Positions 1-60,000 of a DNA stretch of 60,000 nt are shown here, in pieces. The position numbers were made by a program, and so were the translations under genes. Location of the stretch: assembly GCF_037975245.1 (NCBI RefSeq), contig NC_092563.1:28981960-29041959 (forward strand), written 5' to 3'. The stretch's first letter is position 1, and the number at the start of each line of letters is the position of its first letter. The notes beneath the pieces are model-generated. The model saw only the letters and a program-made list of their open reading frames with translations. It made no database searches and was not told where the DNA came from. Origin of the DNA: Apostichopus japonicus (lineage: Eukaryota; Echinodermata; Holothuroidea; Aspidochirotida; Stichopodidae).

Positions 1-23
1 AGGAGGGGGGAGGGGGATTCTGG

Positions 24-190
24 GAGTTTAACAACTAAGATGCAACAAGTAACATTAGAACAATGAACAATCACGGGGGGGCTCTGAGTTTAACAACTAA
101 GATGCAACAAGTAACTTTAGAAACAATCACGGGGGGGGGGGGCTCTGAGTTTAACAATTAAGATGCAACAAGTAACATTACAACAATCAC
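24..190. repeat. 61-62 bp tandem repeat, three copies
   Basis: Units begin with GAGTTTAACAACTAAGATGC at 24, 86 and 147, separated by poly-G runs of different length, which are the main variable part. Confidence 0.85.
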
Positions 191-1947
191 AGTCCATTAT
201 TCACAAGAGACACCTGGCATCACGCTTGAGTCAAGGAATATTAAAGGAATAAAAATGTTGCATACATGGCTGGAAATTACAGATGTTGCTGCTGGGACAA
301 TTCTCCTTTGTACCCTAATAGATTTTATTTTCTTTGTAAGTTTCCTTTAAACATTTTATCAGTTATCAGACAAGGCGTCTCTCAGTTGGTTTTTCGTTTG
401 CGTTGAAGAACACGTTTCCAACTTAAACGTTAACAATTTATATTCTTTGCCGACCTAATCCCCGCTTTTGCCAGGGATATTTTTCAACTTGTACTTGAAC
501 GGTAAATTCTCTTCACTCCTTGAAGAGAAATTTATTTTACCGCCAAGATCCCACCCGCGAACATGGCTAGAGCCTCGTGCAATTTGGTACCTTCATTGGA
601 CCAATCATATTGTAAGGCATTTTTTTTTTACGATCTCCAATTGGTCATAATGGAGTTTACGCTCTGCCCTCATCTCCGAAAATATATCATATAACATTTA
701 ACATGAACGTGATATTTTTTTCTGAACGCGAATTTGAACTTCGTGAAGTACAGTAAACACAAGACAAACGATACGTGTACGTGATGTTAAAACTTTAAGA
801 AAAAATTTTACTAACACATTTCTTTTCGACATATTTACTTCAGTTTAGTTAACGTGGGTTATAAAATGACAGTCATGAAGGCAGTAACATTTCTTGAATT
901 TATTCTTCTTATTTTTAACAATTTACTGCGAACGAACATACTTGAACCCGCCGTTGGTAAAGCTTCAAAAATACGCATCTTAGCCATCGAGATTTGGATG
1001 TTTTCAATGCAATTCGGGAGGGGGAAAAAACTGGTTTTTGAGCCAGATTTGGTTTTTTGCTAGAGAAAAACCGATTGTAAGTTTTCACGAAACCATGCAA
1101 ACTTATAGTGCGCGTATAAGGAAGAACTTTTCGGTTGTTCATGATGTTATTTTTTGGGCGGACAACACACCAGGGAGTATAGTCATGTACTAGGTACCTA
1201 CAAAGTGAGGGCGCTTGTTAGCGCCATGACAGTTTCAGAATAAGTTGGCTACACAGCTAGCAATTTATGTACAGAGACTATGTGAGTTTTTTCTTAGTTG
1301 TGAGACTAAGTTTCAACATGATCCAGTCATGTAGACCTCATTCACTTGGCCAGTAATGCCAATATTGTAGCACTAGAATAATTACTACAGGAATTTGAGA
1401 TAAAAAATCCTTTAACTACATACAGGTAGCTAGATGAAGGTTATCCTTTATTCAAATTGGCGACTTTTGCTGAAGGCGATTGCAAATCCATCCTTGAGCT
1501 CTCGTTAATGTGTGAGCTAGTCAGTCTCAGCTGTATATTAATAGAAAAATTAAACAAATGGTAATTTATGAATGTGCAAGAATCATTCGCCGAGAGCCTC
1601 TAGTTTTATCGAAAACATGAAACCAACCGTAGAGGGATTTCTGAGTATGTTTTTCACAGTCCTTACATTGGTTTCACTGTGAAATATGTTTTATTAAGGC
1701 ATCTTCTGTTATGCCTCATGGGTTGATGAAGCAAAGTATACATATGACATGCTAGACAAAAACCTGTATGTTAAAAAATATTAAAATATTAGATGGATCA
1801 ATTCTACAACAGGTTATACAACAAAGATATTCTGCTGATTCTAAATCTCTCTTGTTTGCAATTCTGTTTGGGTTTACATGGAAGTGGTGCGGTGATGAGA
1901 CAGGGTGTACTTGATTCAATGGTTAAAATGGTCTACGGTGTTTCCAA

Positions 1948-2100
1948 TCTGAAATGACCTATTAATCAAAAGATTATTAATTTGAGTTGAAATGTTGAAT
2001 TGGAAGTTTTTAATCCATAAGCACTTGCAGGCTTCTCCCATGTTTCGTGGTGACTTAAGCATTGTAAAAATTACTACCTGATTGTTGTTGTTATTATTTT
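1948..2100 (+). repeat. Dispersed repeat, copy 1
   Basis: Shares TCTGAAATGAC, TTGAGTTGAAATGTTGAATT (G/A variant) and CCTGATTGTT in the same order with 54487-54629. It directly abuts the foldback element at 2109. Confidence 0.6.
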
Positions 2101-2108
2101 TATGATCA

Positions 2109-2252
2109 ATTTACTTCACTCTTTGCTTACCTGTCTCCCCACAACCTTAGCACCCTTGTTCTACCATGCTTAGTATGAACTGGTACCTTTTAACACTGGG
2201 CGCCCTCCGGTCAATGCCCTCCCTTCTCATTCTACCATCCACAGTGCTAGGA
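2109..2252 (+). mobile_element. Foldback family, left arm only
   Basis: Starts ATTTACTTCACTC then CTTACCTGTCTCCCCACAAC and continues through the family arm to CATCCACAGTGCTAGG; the right arm and tail are absent. Confidence 0.75.
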
Positions 2253-2334
2253 TCGTTAATAGGTTAATAAATGAACCACTGACTTAGGACATTTTTTGTT
2301 GTGCTAAAGTATTCGTTATCACTATGAATACTTT

Positions 2335-2892
2335 TACATTTACTTCGTTCCCTGCTTACCTGTCTCCCCACAACAATCATAACATCTTAGAAGAAGTATA
2401 ACAGATAAAAACATGTACACAAAGATGAGAAACCGCCTATTCGCGATACTGTGAAATAGGCGGTTCGAACGAAGTAGTTTCGCGGAACTACTACCTGAGA
2501 AAATAACGTTACGCTAATAAAAAACGCACACATGGGCGTGAGTTGCACACTAAAAACAGCCCCCAAACTCCCTTCCCTATAAGAAAGGATACTTATCAGG
2601 CTGTAATAGGCTGTTGAAACGCTTAGAAATCCAATAGGATGTAAAGAAGGTAATAATCCAATGTAATCCGGGCAGTTTTCGAAAGATTTGAATCCACTAC
2701 GCAAACGCATGAGTAAACACTTTGGATGGTAGAATGAGAAGGGAGGGCATTGACCGGAAAGGACTGGTCACTGAGGGTGCACAGTGTTAAAAGATTACCA
2801 GGGCATACTAGACACTGTAGAATGAGGTGCTAATGTTGTGGGGAGACAGGTAAGCGGGTCACTCGTAAATATATAAACCAGTAAGTTTTATA
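2335..2892 (+). mobile_element. Foldback family, complete 558-bp copy with 11-bp target duplication
   Basis: Left end TACATTTACTTCG plus a short left arm; right arm GTTGTGGGGAGACAGGTAAG, then the family tail ending CCAGTAAGTTTTATA. The flanks are an exact 11-bp direct repeat, ATGAATACTTT (2324-2334 and 2893-2903). The interior (about 2373-2715) is the reverse complement of the interior of the copy at 10919-11772. An open frame of 107 codons on the minus strand is shared by both copies but is not recognisable as a protein. Confidence 0.85.
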
Positions 2893-3108
2893 ATGAATAC
2901 TTTAGTAATCTAAAAGTGCTTCTACTTAATATTCAAATTCACACAGCTCTTTGTCATTATTGATTATATTCAATCCCTGCGCTAGCCCATTTGATCTGAT
3001 ATTATGGATCTCAATACTTCTTCCACATCACACTCACCATTCACTTCCCCTTCCTACCAAACAGCTGCCACGCAGAAAGGCTTACAACCTAATAATTTCT
3101 GTTAAATC

Positions 3109-3274
3109 ATATTTACTTCGTTCCTCGCTTACCTGTCTCCTCACAACCGTGGCACTTTGGATGGTAGAATGAGAATAGAATGAGAATAGAATGAGAATGA
3201 GAATCCAAAGTGCCAAGGTTGTGAGGAGACAGGTAAGCTTGTCACTCGTAAATATCCAAACCAGTAAGTTTTGG
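3109..3274 (+). mobile_element. Foldback family, compact copy with 36-bp hairpin
   Basis: Arms 3127-3162 and 3203-3238 are inverted repeats matching at 35 of 36 positions, around a 40-base loop of GAATGA-like repeats. The tail CCAAACCAGTAAGTTTTGG follows at 3256-3274. Confidence 0.9.
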
Positions 3275-3929
3275 AATTTTCTCAAATCTTATCTGAAGAA
3301 CAAGTGTGATCTGTTACATTTTAAACTGTCAGTGTTCTTGTCTGACTTCCATATAAAGTACTGTACCTTCATCTCCTGATGCATCTATACGGTTTCTGCT
3401 GTAATTTTGTGTACGAAAGCAATGTTGTAGTTTATCTCCCCCTGAAAATAATCTAAACAAAAAAATTGGGCCATCAGTTGATGGAGTTTTTTTTATAAAC
3501 AAAGAATATATTTTGTTTCAAAGTGAAGTAAGATAATTTAATAGGAATTGGAATGGTTTACTATGCCATATGTCTACCTCCATTTGTATTCACGTCAAGG
3601 GAGCCAAGCTTCTAAAGAAAACTTGACAAGTTTTATGGCATTGTTACAAACTGTGACATATATTGAGGTTCATGAGTTGAGGAGACAGATTTTGTTGCTA
3701 TTTCCATCATTTCTAAGATCTGTGGCTGCATATACATAGACTTTGACATTTTATTTTCATTATCCATAAGTTGTTTTTGCAATTATATGAGTACAAAGTA
3801 TGGGAAGTGTGTGGGGTTACAAATGTTTAGCATTTGAAATTTTGTCCCTAAATATTTTCATTGGTTAAAAATAAACAAGATGTCATAATTTTGTTGAATT
3901 GCGATGTGAATTTGCCAGAAGTTGATTAT

Positions 3930-4005
3930 TTCATTGGCTTTCTTGCTTACCTGTCCCATCACAGTATCAGCACGCTAGTTCTACCATGTCTAGAGTGAAC
4001 TTGCA
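3930..4005 (+). mobile_element. Foldback family, degenerate left arm
   Basis: Contains CTTGCTTACCTGTCCCATCAC and TTCTACCATGTCTAGAGTGAAC in family order; no right arm is found. Confidence 0.6.
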
Positions 4006-4336
4006 ACATGTAAAGCATTGAGAAATGGGAAACCAAGTACACAGAGGCAAAGTTATGTACAATTTCTCGTATGTAGAGCCATTGATAGTGCCACATTAGT
4101 TTTCTTCAAACTTGTAAGCTGAGTACAACCACATGTTAGATGGTTTCTCCCTTGACAACCACTAGTATTTCAAAAAAACCTGTGTTTATACTTTTAATGG
4201 TAACATAATTATTTGAAATGGTAATGTTTTTAATGTAGCATCCTTGTACATGTACAATAATATTACATGCACTCTAGGGGTATATGTTATTTTTAGTTTG
4301 TTGCCTTCAGTTAATTAATAACACATTAGCGGATGT

Positions 4337-4497
4337 TTATATGGCTTCCTCGCTTACCTCTGTACTGTCCCTCAACTAGGCCTAGAGTGAACTGGTAACC
4401 TTGTTAATACTGTACACCCACAGCAAACTGGTCGTTAGTTGTGAGGAGATAGGTAAGCTGGTCGCTTGTAAATATCCAAACCTTGGTAAGCTTTGAC
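4337..4497 (+). mobile_element. Foldback family, degenerate full-length copy
   Basis: Left CCTCGCTTACCTCTG, right TTGTGAGGAGATAGGTAAGC, then tail AATATCCAAACCTTGGTAAG. Both arms are recognisable but diverged. Confidence 0.7.
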
Positions 4498-5160
4498 AAT
4501 TTCATAAATAAAAGAAAAGACAAAAAACAAGAACTACCTGTTACAAAAAGAAGTGACAAATACAAAATTCATGAATATGGAAAGTATCAACTTTGATAAT
4601 TTGTCTTAAAAATTTATACATGACACCAAGCCAAGATAAACATCTTTCATGGCAAACTTTGAATGTCATATGGCTGTGATGGTAATACTCTATGGGAATA
4701 CTTTGAATGTCATGTGGCTGTGAGGGAAATGTTCAAATTCGAAACTGTGTACAACATTTCACACCAATGTAGCTCTCATGTGGCTTATGTGTAAAAGCCC
4801 TTTATATGTCAAAGTATTAAAGTCAAGAGAGAGTTTGCTGTTGATGTGATTTTCTTCGCAAAGTTCTTTCTGCGTGCGTGACTGTCTCCTTTTTTACGGG
4901 GAAAAACATAAATAATATTCTTCAACCTGACAACAACTTGTCTGATATGATTGAATGATTAACATTTAGATTGGTTTAATTTGATAGTTTCCTGTGAGAG
5001 CAAAGTAGAGTGAAAAAACAAAGCTGTCTGGTTATGATGGTTACAGTATGTTATGCATTAAACATACTGGCAATTAACAACAACTCATGTATCTTCCTCT
5101 CCTAAAAAAAGTGATGAACACTCTGTGTGCAAAAGATGGACGCTTGAAGGTCATGTCAAA

Positions 5161-5205
5161 GGGAGAGGGGCTGGGGTGGAGGGTGGGGGCAGGGGGCGGG
5201 GAGGG
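5161..5205 (+). other. G-rich tract with quadruplex potential
   Basis: More than six runs of three or more G within 45 bases. It lies 3.6 kb upstream of the gene, with no other feature near it. Confidence 0.5.
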
Positions 5206-6317
5206 ATGAAGTGGGTGAGAGCTGGTTCTTTGTCTAATCTGTGTACATATTTCATGATGTTAATAATAAATATTACTCTATGTAAAGTAATTTTTACAAG
5301 TTTCTTTGTTTTAATGAAAACAAAAGCAAAACAAAGGGTTAGTAGAAACACAAGAGAAAGAAATTAGCACTACTGGCTTTGCGAATGTCAGTTTAAATGA
5401 TGCTCTATTATAGTCTTCAGTCTAAACCATGGTTAGCGCAAGCTGTAAAATTTAGGGGGGGAACCCCCCTTAACAAACTTTTTGGGGGGTTTTGAGTATA
5501 TTTGGGGGGAGGGTAGTTTTTAACATGTGGAGTGCAAGAAAAATATGACACCGTCTGGCTCCAAAAGCTCCACTTTTAAACCTTGAGATCAGCAGGAAGG
5601 GTCTTCGTAGCGAGGGACTAGGTGAAACTCGTGCAGTCCCAATGATAACCCATTGAAGAAACGAACAATCTCTACAGGAGTTTAAAGGGTGTGAAGACTC
5701 GCGCAAAAAGAAATGTCTAATGCCGGTAATCTGACTTAGTTTCAAATGAGGTGAAACAGAAGTGTTAAACACCACCATCGATCCCAGAAAATATGCACAC
5801 ACACAGCTTGCTACCGTCGGTAATTAGACACTAGTGTACAGTCAGTACATACAGCTGCGGTCAATACCCACAGCACAGTATACAAAGGATACAGCGGTGG
5901 ACATCTCAGGTCCAGCTAAAGATAACAATTAAGGTATCGCGTTTCATTACTGTCTGCATTTTGTATCGACACGAACAAAACGTCACTTGCAAGCAACAGA
6001 AAGTTAACTTTTTCAGATGGCCCCACGCGATTTGGGGCGAGTCATCAATGCCTTTAACAATAACATGGAAGCCACGTCATCACTGGGACCAAATGAGTGT
6101 TCTGTGTGGTCTCTCATATAACACTTGGAGATATATTGTCAAATTTTGTTTCTTTTGTTTTCATTATGTAACTTTAATCTCTTGTTTTAGTATTATGTTG
6201 ATCTGGAAATGAAACTTTGCACACACACCAACACCAAAAGAAGAAAATGACATTCATTTCATTTTTCCAAATAACATCAAAAACTTATTTTGCAGCTTTC
6301 AGTGAAATGTTCACCCC

Positions 6318-6398
6318 ATACTTACTTCGCTCCTCGCTTACCTGTCTCCCCACAACATTAGACAGGGTAGAATGAGGTGCTAAGGGAGACAGGTAAGC
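6318..6398 (+). mobile_element. Foldback family, 81-bp minimal copy
   Basis: Left CTTACTTCGCTCCTCGCTTACCTG (read in two parts) meets a short right arm GGGAGACAGGTAAGC after only about 40 bases; the tail is missing. Confidence 0.75.
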
Positions 6399-6787
6399 CA
6401 CTAACCATCATCTACTGCTTGTACTAAGTGCCCTACCTGGCACACCCCAACAGTCAGCTACAAGGCTATGACTTTTGATTTGAGCAGGTCGCTGCCTGAG
6501 CCTGAATGCCTGAGTTTGTTTCTTTCACCTGCCAATATCTTCTTGACTTCATGTTTTGCAATTAATCGCTACACGGTCACAGCCATAATGTCTGTTTAAT
6601 TCAACTTGAGAGCTGAAATAAATTTCAGCAAATCCTGTCTTGGCAACTTTTGACATGCATGATTTGAAATCAAATTGCGGGAATAGCATGATCCCGCAGC
6701 TAATGCGAACCCTGGTCTAAACTGTTTAAAGGAACACCAAATGATTTTGATATATATTTGCTTCCCAAAGGGGTGAGATTTTTTATA

Positions 6788-7060
6788 TTAATTACTTCAT
6801 TCCTCGCTCACCTGTCTCCCCACAACCTTAGCACTCTCAACGAATTGGAGGTAGGATAAAATCCACACACAAAACAGATATCTAGGCACTTTTGGTGGTA
6901 GAATGAGAAGGAAGGGCATTGACCGGAGAGGCCTGGACATAGAGGGTGCACTGTTGAAAGATTACCAGTTCGTTCTAGGCACGGTAGAACAAAAGCGCTA
7001 AGGTTGTGGGGAGACCAGAAAGCACATCACTCGTAAATATCCAAACAAGTCATATTTGGA
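6788..7060 (+). mobile_element. Foldback family, complete copy
   Basis: Left arm CACCTGTCTCCCCACAACC, right arm GGTTGTGGGGAGACCAG, tail CCAAACAAGTCATATTTGG. A possible AT-rich 10-bp target duplication (6778-6787 and 7061-7070) differs at one base. Confidence 0.8.
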
Positions 7061-7389
7061 ATTTATTATAAGAGGAAAACATTACTTATTATGGATTTCA
7101 TTAAAATTGTTAATGTTTTTAGCTGTATAGCGATTGTAAGCACTACTTAAATGTAAGAAAATAAAACGATTGATGAAACAAGAAAAAAAGAATATCAAAC
7201 AAAACTGGCTCTGTAATGTCAGATTTAAACTTGTTCCAAGTCTTCTGCCCAAGTATTGAAGAACATTAAACCCATTTATCTCTTTGATGAGTTTGAGCTT
7301 TTCTTAGCTGTGTTGTGTGCTTTTATTAAAGCTGTCACAGAAGCTTGCAATCTTGGAGTATGGTTAGATAGAAAGAAACTAACAGTTAT

Positions 7390-7440
7390 ATATTTACATC
7401 GTTCCTCGCTTACCTGTCTCCTCACAACATTAGCACCTCA
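7390..7440 (+). mobile_element. Foldback family, truncated left arm
   Basis: ATATTTACATCGTTCCTCGC then TTACCTGTCTCCTCACAAC, cut off where LINE-like sequence begins. Confidence 0.75.
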
Positions 7441-7449
7441 TTGCCCAGG

Positions 7450-7990
7450 TTTTTCCTAATAAGAAAAGTTATGAAGATGCTCTCTGAGGATACCTGTAAG
7501 AATCTTGTGCTTGCTTTTGTGACTTGTAATCTTGCTTACAGGAAATGCTTTATTGCACAGGGTTCCAAAGTGTTGTACTAATAGACTACTAAGGATTCAA
7601 AAGGCTGCTGCTGGACAGGTTACTCTTAATCCTAAATATTGTCATATTTGCCCAGGCCCAGTTTTATAACATCTTCACTGCTTACCTGTTGCTTATAGAA
7701 AACGTTTTTAAGTAGTTCTCCTAGTTTATAAGGCACTCCATGACATGGCCCCTTATTACCTATCTTCCTTGCATGTTAAGAGGGATGGAGTAAACCACAA
7801 ACTTTGCTCCAATTCTGGTAACATTCTTGTACAGTCGTCTCTTGTTTTCGGACCGCTATTGGTGAGTGGGCTTTTGCTGTTGCTGGCCACCCCACCTATG
7901 GAATTCTCTTCCTACTGGTCTCAAAATGTGTTCCTCGGTTGATCATTGTGAATGTAAAAAATAAACTTATCTTTTTAAGCAAGCATCTGA
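7450..7990 (+). pseudogene. Broken LINE: end of a non-LTR reverse transcriptase
   Basis: Translated across stops and frameshifts, the + strand gives pieces typical of the C-terminal part of CR1/L2-like reverse transcriptases: LSEDTCKNLVLAFVT, CCTNRLLRIQKAAAGQVTL, LPVAYRK, LVYKALHDMAPYYLSSL, then in another frame GNSLPTGLKM and TYLFKQAS. The pieces are in the right order, but at least two in-frame stops and one frameshift break them. The upstream catalytic part is absent, consistent with 5' truncation. The clade is an inference. Confidence 0.75.
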
Positions 7991-8386
7991 TGTCTAATCT
8001 GTTCTGCTTTCTTTTTTATCTTTGATGTATTTTATTCATTTTGCTTCTCGTCATCCTTCTATTGTTGAACAGCAACAGAATTGTGGCACTTTGTTAATTT
8101 GATTATTATCAGTACTGGATTTTCCCTTATTATGAAACAATTCTATCGAATATGGTAATGATTTTCATCATTTGGGTGGGTTTACTGTATATTCAATTTA
8201 ATTTTTTTTTTTTAAAGCCAAAGTTTCCTTTCCATGCAAATTGAAATTCTACCCAACTATTTAGTAACTGTGTGAATTTTCTTACCCTCCTTTCCTTTTA
8301 TTTTTATAGACATTTTGAAGAAACTTTAAATAGCGCTGACCTTCCGAGTAGGATGGAACATGGCTGTCTAAAGTGCTCTCCTGCAG

Positions 8387-8399
8387 AGGTCAAAGGTCC
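8387..8399 (+). promoter_or_regulatory. Possible nuclear-receptor DR1 site
   Basis: AGGTCA-A-AGGTCC is a direct repeat of the receptor half-site with one-base spacing (HNF4/RXR/COUP-TF type). It sits about 450 bases before the ATG. Such a motif can occur by chance; only its position near the promoter makes it worth listing. Confidence 0.25.
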
Positions 8400-8737
8400 T
8401 GTTATTAGCACTTCCTGAGGAAACCCAAATACAGGAAGACGGATGGTGATATGAACAAAAGGAAAGGTTTCATTACTAGTTACAACGACGAAGGTTGTTG
8501 AAGAGAGGGAAGTTGCCTCAAGTCAGTGTACAGTAGTTTGATACCCGTCATCATTACCTTTCAATGCTGATTGTTTGGGATTTACTTCAAGGCGGTTATA
8601 TTTACTGGCTTTCGTATGGAATAGTTCAAAGCGCGAGTGAGGTCTCAGAGAGATTTCTTTAATCAGCGTATCGTAGATCTTACTGGTATGGTACACCAGG
8701 AAAGCATAAAATGATTCAAGTTTGGCATATTTACTAG

Positions 8738-8742
8738 CCAAT
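8738..8742 (+). promoter_or_regulatory. CCAAT box of the host gene promoter
   Basis: AGCCAATCAG is a full NF-Y consensus, 102 bases before the ATG. No TATA box is seen at the expected distance, so the promoter looks TATA-less. The transcription start would fall roughly in 8760-8830 if exon 1 has no upstream non-coding partner, which cannot be judged from sequence. Confidence 0.5.
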
Positions 8743-8843
8743 CAGATACAACGGGGAATAACAGACCGTCGGGTCGACATTTTGTTGTTGTTTTTTTTTT
8801 TGGGGGGTCTACCTGACGGTTCGCCGGTAGGATAGTCGTCAGA

Positions 8844-57967
<49,124 letters not shown>

Positions 57968-58384
57968 GGAGAAAAAAACGGGGCAAAATCATTCATTTAA
58001 AAATGAAAAAAACAATATGTCAAGGTTTCATTTGGTAAATGGGTGGCCCTTGATATTGTATGGCAGTAAGTAAGGTGGTTAAATCTTCCAGCTGGTTCAG
58101 GACAGTGGTCAGTGTTGGGTTAAAAGTCACTGACCCCCACCACTGGCAAAGTACTGTGGTGGTACACGGTTACTCTCTTCCTATTAGCACAGGTCCCCCC
58201 CCCCCCTCCCTTCCACCACTCTAATCCACAATCCCCTCTGAACATCGGCCTCAGCCAACTTTAATGCAAGTTTGGTTCCAGTTTGATGACTGTACTGTCA
58301 ATAATGTGCATTTTGAAGCCTCACACCCTTCAGTTGTAACATAACTGTACACTCTGTATGATCATTAACTATCCCACAGTGAAG

Positions 58385-58422
58385 GTGGGGTTGGGGGGAT
58401 GGGGTTGGGGGCGGGGTAGGGA
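58385..58422 (+). other. G-quadruplex candidate 1 in the 3'UTR
   Basis: Five runs of four or more G separated by one or two bases on the sense strand. Confidence 0.6.
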
Positions 58423-58555
58423 TACACAGTTGTTTGGAGCATATGTGATGGTGATGTTTGTAATTGATGTGTTGTAAACCAAACAAGTTTCTTGCTGATA
58501 CCACAGACCTCATTTGGATCTCTTCTGACCTGAATGGACAAGGTGAATTCCAATA

Positions 58556-58587
58556 GAGGGGGGGGTCGGAGGGGGGGTGGGGTAGGT
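58556..58587 (+). other. G-quadruplex candidate 2 in the 3'UTR
   Basis: A long G run followed by GGAGGGGGGGTGGGG-type words on the sense strand, about 140 bases after the first. Confidence 0.55.
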
Positions 58588-59504
58588 GGTTCAAATATTT
58601 AGGTTTATACTGATATGCAGCTGGTTGTCTTGTGATTGTAACATCTCCTTCCATGCACCAGATACATGAAGACAAAAGTCAAAACCATTTTTAGTTTCAA
58701 TATTGCATTGGTGTCACAAGGGATATTCAAATCTTTTTTATAGATGTCAGCTTCATTTTCAGGAAACTTCTGTCACTTTTTGAAATGATTTTAAAACATT
58801 TAGTTTTCTAAGCAGTACAGCAGTTTCCAAGACAGATATACCTGGGCCTAGCTAAATATGCATGTAACATCTGAACTTCAACTGGTTTCAACGGTAATAG
58901 GAATATGTTACAAAATATCCAAGTGATAACTGCATATTGTAAAATATGGAAGTCTTCTTGGCGTGCTATGGAACACAAGAATGTTCGCTTGTGTTGAAAC
59001 TGGTCCAATTGGCGCAAAGTAGACTAAAAACGTCTGTAATTTTAGTGACCAAAATGGAAGCAGCTACTGCTGCTGAAGTAATAGTAGTAGTAGTAGTTAA
59101 AATGAGTGTATTCTTAAAGATCTGGTCATGTTTCCATATGATGACATCTCTGTTGTTATGCTATGGAAATTTGTATCAGCACTAATTGTTTCCTTGACAA
59201 CCAAGGAGAAAGAAAACAATGGCTCTGTCTGAAATTCTTTTATATTCTAACCTTGCTCATCATCGTACATATTGCATATCAAAATGCATACAAAACATTC
59301 CACGCCTAATTCCTATTTTGATAAGGGCAGCTTCCTCCAGTCACAAACTACTGTTTCAAAGAACTGAACAGTTAAAAATTACCTTTGGACCAAATTTTCA
59401 AAGTTATTTTCATGCGAAAGATTTCATACCAGCACTTTCAATTTGCACAGATTACAGAGTGATTTAGCCATAGTTATATAACAATGACAGATTCCCCAGG
59501 TACC

Positions 59505-59510
59505 AATAAA
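59505..59510 (+). terminator. Polyadenylation signal AATAAA
   Basis: The only canonical AATAAA I see between the stop codon and the window end, 1.54 kb past the stop. An ATTAAA-like variant lies about 110 bases further on. Confidence 0.45.
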
Positions 59511-59734
59511 AACGGTTTCCATGGAGATTGTTAGCAATTATGTTAGCGGTATTTACTTCCTCCCGTCCCCTTTTCCATGAAGGGTTAGAAGAACCAGGGT
59601 AAGATCAATTACAATTGCTTATTAAAGTGCAACGACTTGTGGCTTCAGTTACAAAGTGGAAGTCACTCTGCCGACTAGCACTTAAACTCGTGCCTTACAA
59701 CATCTCAAGTGTTCCTCCTAAAGTTTGTTCGACT

Positions 59735-59929
59735 CTCTGGGGACTTTTCAAATCCTCTCTTTAAAACATGGTAGATTTGTGGTACCATGATTTGAAATTC
59801 TCTGGGGATTTTTCAAATCCTCTCTTTAAAACATGGTAGATTTGTGGTACCATGATTTGAAATTCTCTGGGGATTTTTCAAATCCTCTCTTTAAAACATG
59901 GTAGATTTGTGGTACCTTGATTCGAAATT
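59735..59929. repeat. 65-bp tandem repeat, three copies
   Basis: CTCTGGGGATTTTTCAAATC (first copy ACTTTT) starts at 59735, 59800 and 59865. The units are nearly identical and lie past the polyadenylation signal. The rest of 59531-60000 shows nothing recognisable. Confidence 0.95.
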
Positions 59930-60000
59930 TACACATTCATTTTCATCGGCAGATGTGGTGAGGGACACCAATCTTGAAATATTGTGTAAAAGAAATGGTT

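Larger units (their letters stand above)
1..8300. other. Upstream sequence without a supported gene
   Basis: Holds a short tandem repeat at its start, at least eight foldback-family members (2.1-7.4 kb), a G-rich tract (5161-5205) and a broken LINE (7.45-7.99 kb). In 190-1950, 4500-6300 and 7990-8300 I see no recognisable feature apart from a short G/C hairpin at 5455-5467. Confidence 0.7.
57968..59530 (+). other. PPP1R16A/B: Putative 3' untranslated region
   Basis: From the TGA to just past the first AATAAA downstream. It contains G-rich tracts at 58385-58422 and 58556-58587 and no credible ORF. The extent assumes that AATAAA is used. Confidence 0.5.

Noticed and set aside
2387-2710. 107-codon open frame shared with 11082-11405
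   Set aside because: Both copies lie in the interior of recently related foldback elements, so the frame is kept by descent; it covers the twin hairpins and resembles no known protein.
5470-5802. Minus-strand frame of 110 codons
   Set aside because: No recognisable domain; the flanks are G/C-run hairpins typical of repeats, and nothing supports transcription.

Overview
The window is eukaryotic, from an intron-rich, AT-rich genome with many G-runs, minisatellites and short foldback elements. This texture, with deuterostome-like coding exons, suggests a marine invertebrate, possibly an echinoderm or hemichordate. That assignment is an inference of low confidence, because no species-specific gene is present.

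One host gene spans most of the window on the + strand (ATG 8844, stop 57965-57967). Ten coding exons with GT/AG junctions join without a frame error into a 735-residue protein. It is an orthologue of the vertebrate pair PPP1R16A (MYPT3) and PPP1R16B (TIMAP), regulatory subunits that bring protein phosphatase 1 to membranes. The protein has an N-terminal basic helix, an RVxF-type PP1-docking motif (R68-I-M-F71), ankyrin repeats over about residues 74-310, two Arg-Arg-x-Ser/Arg-Arg-Ser clusters, a low-complexity tail with a charged coiled coil, and a C-terminal CAAX box (C732-I-I-M735). A CCAAT box lies about 100 bp upstream of the ATG and an AATAAA lies 1.5 kb past the stop.

Layout: 1-8.3 kb is upstream sequence with several foldback elements and a broken LINE. 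8.8-9.1 kb is exon 1. Introns 1-3 (9.5, 17.1 and 8.8 kb) are filled with repeats and separate exons 2 (18.6 kb), 3 (35.8 kb) and 4 (44.8 kb). Exons 5-10 lie between 46.2 and 58.0 kb, followed by a 3'UTR with two G-rich tracts.

Two mobile-element stories stand out. (1) An abundant foldback family (arms CTTACCTGTCTCC ... GGAGACAGGTAAG) has at least 15 recognisable members, all in the same orientation. They carry an asymmetric 3' tail that the left end lacks, and in places one arm has been amplified into a minisatellite. (2) A 3,692-bp element with near-perfect terminal repeats has inserted into a 56-bp minisatellite with a 4-bp target duplication. It carries ten copies of a GTCACGCGAGTCAC motif and a degenerate THAP-domain exon. 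Apart from the host gene and relics of mobile elements, no second gene is supported on either strand.
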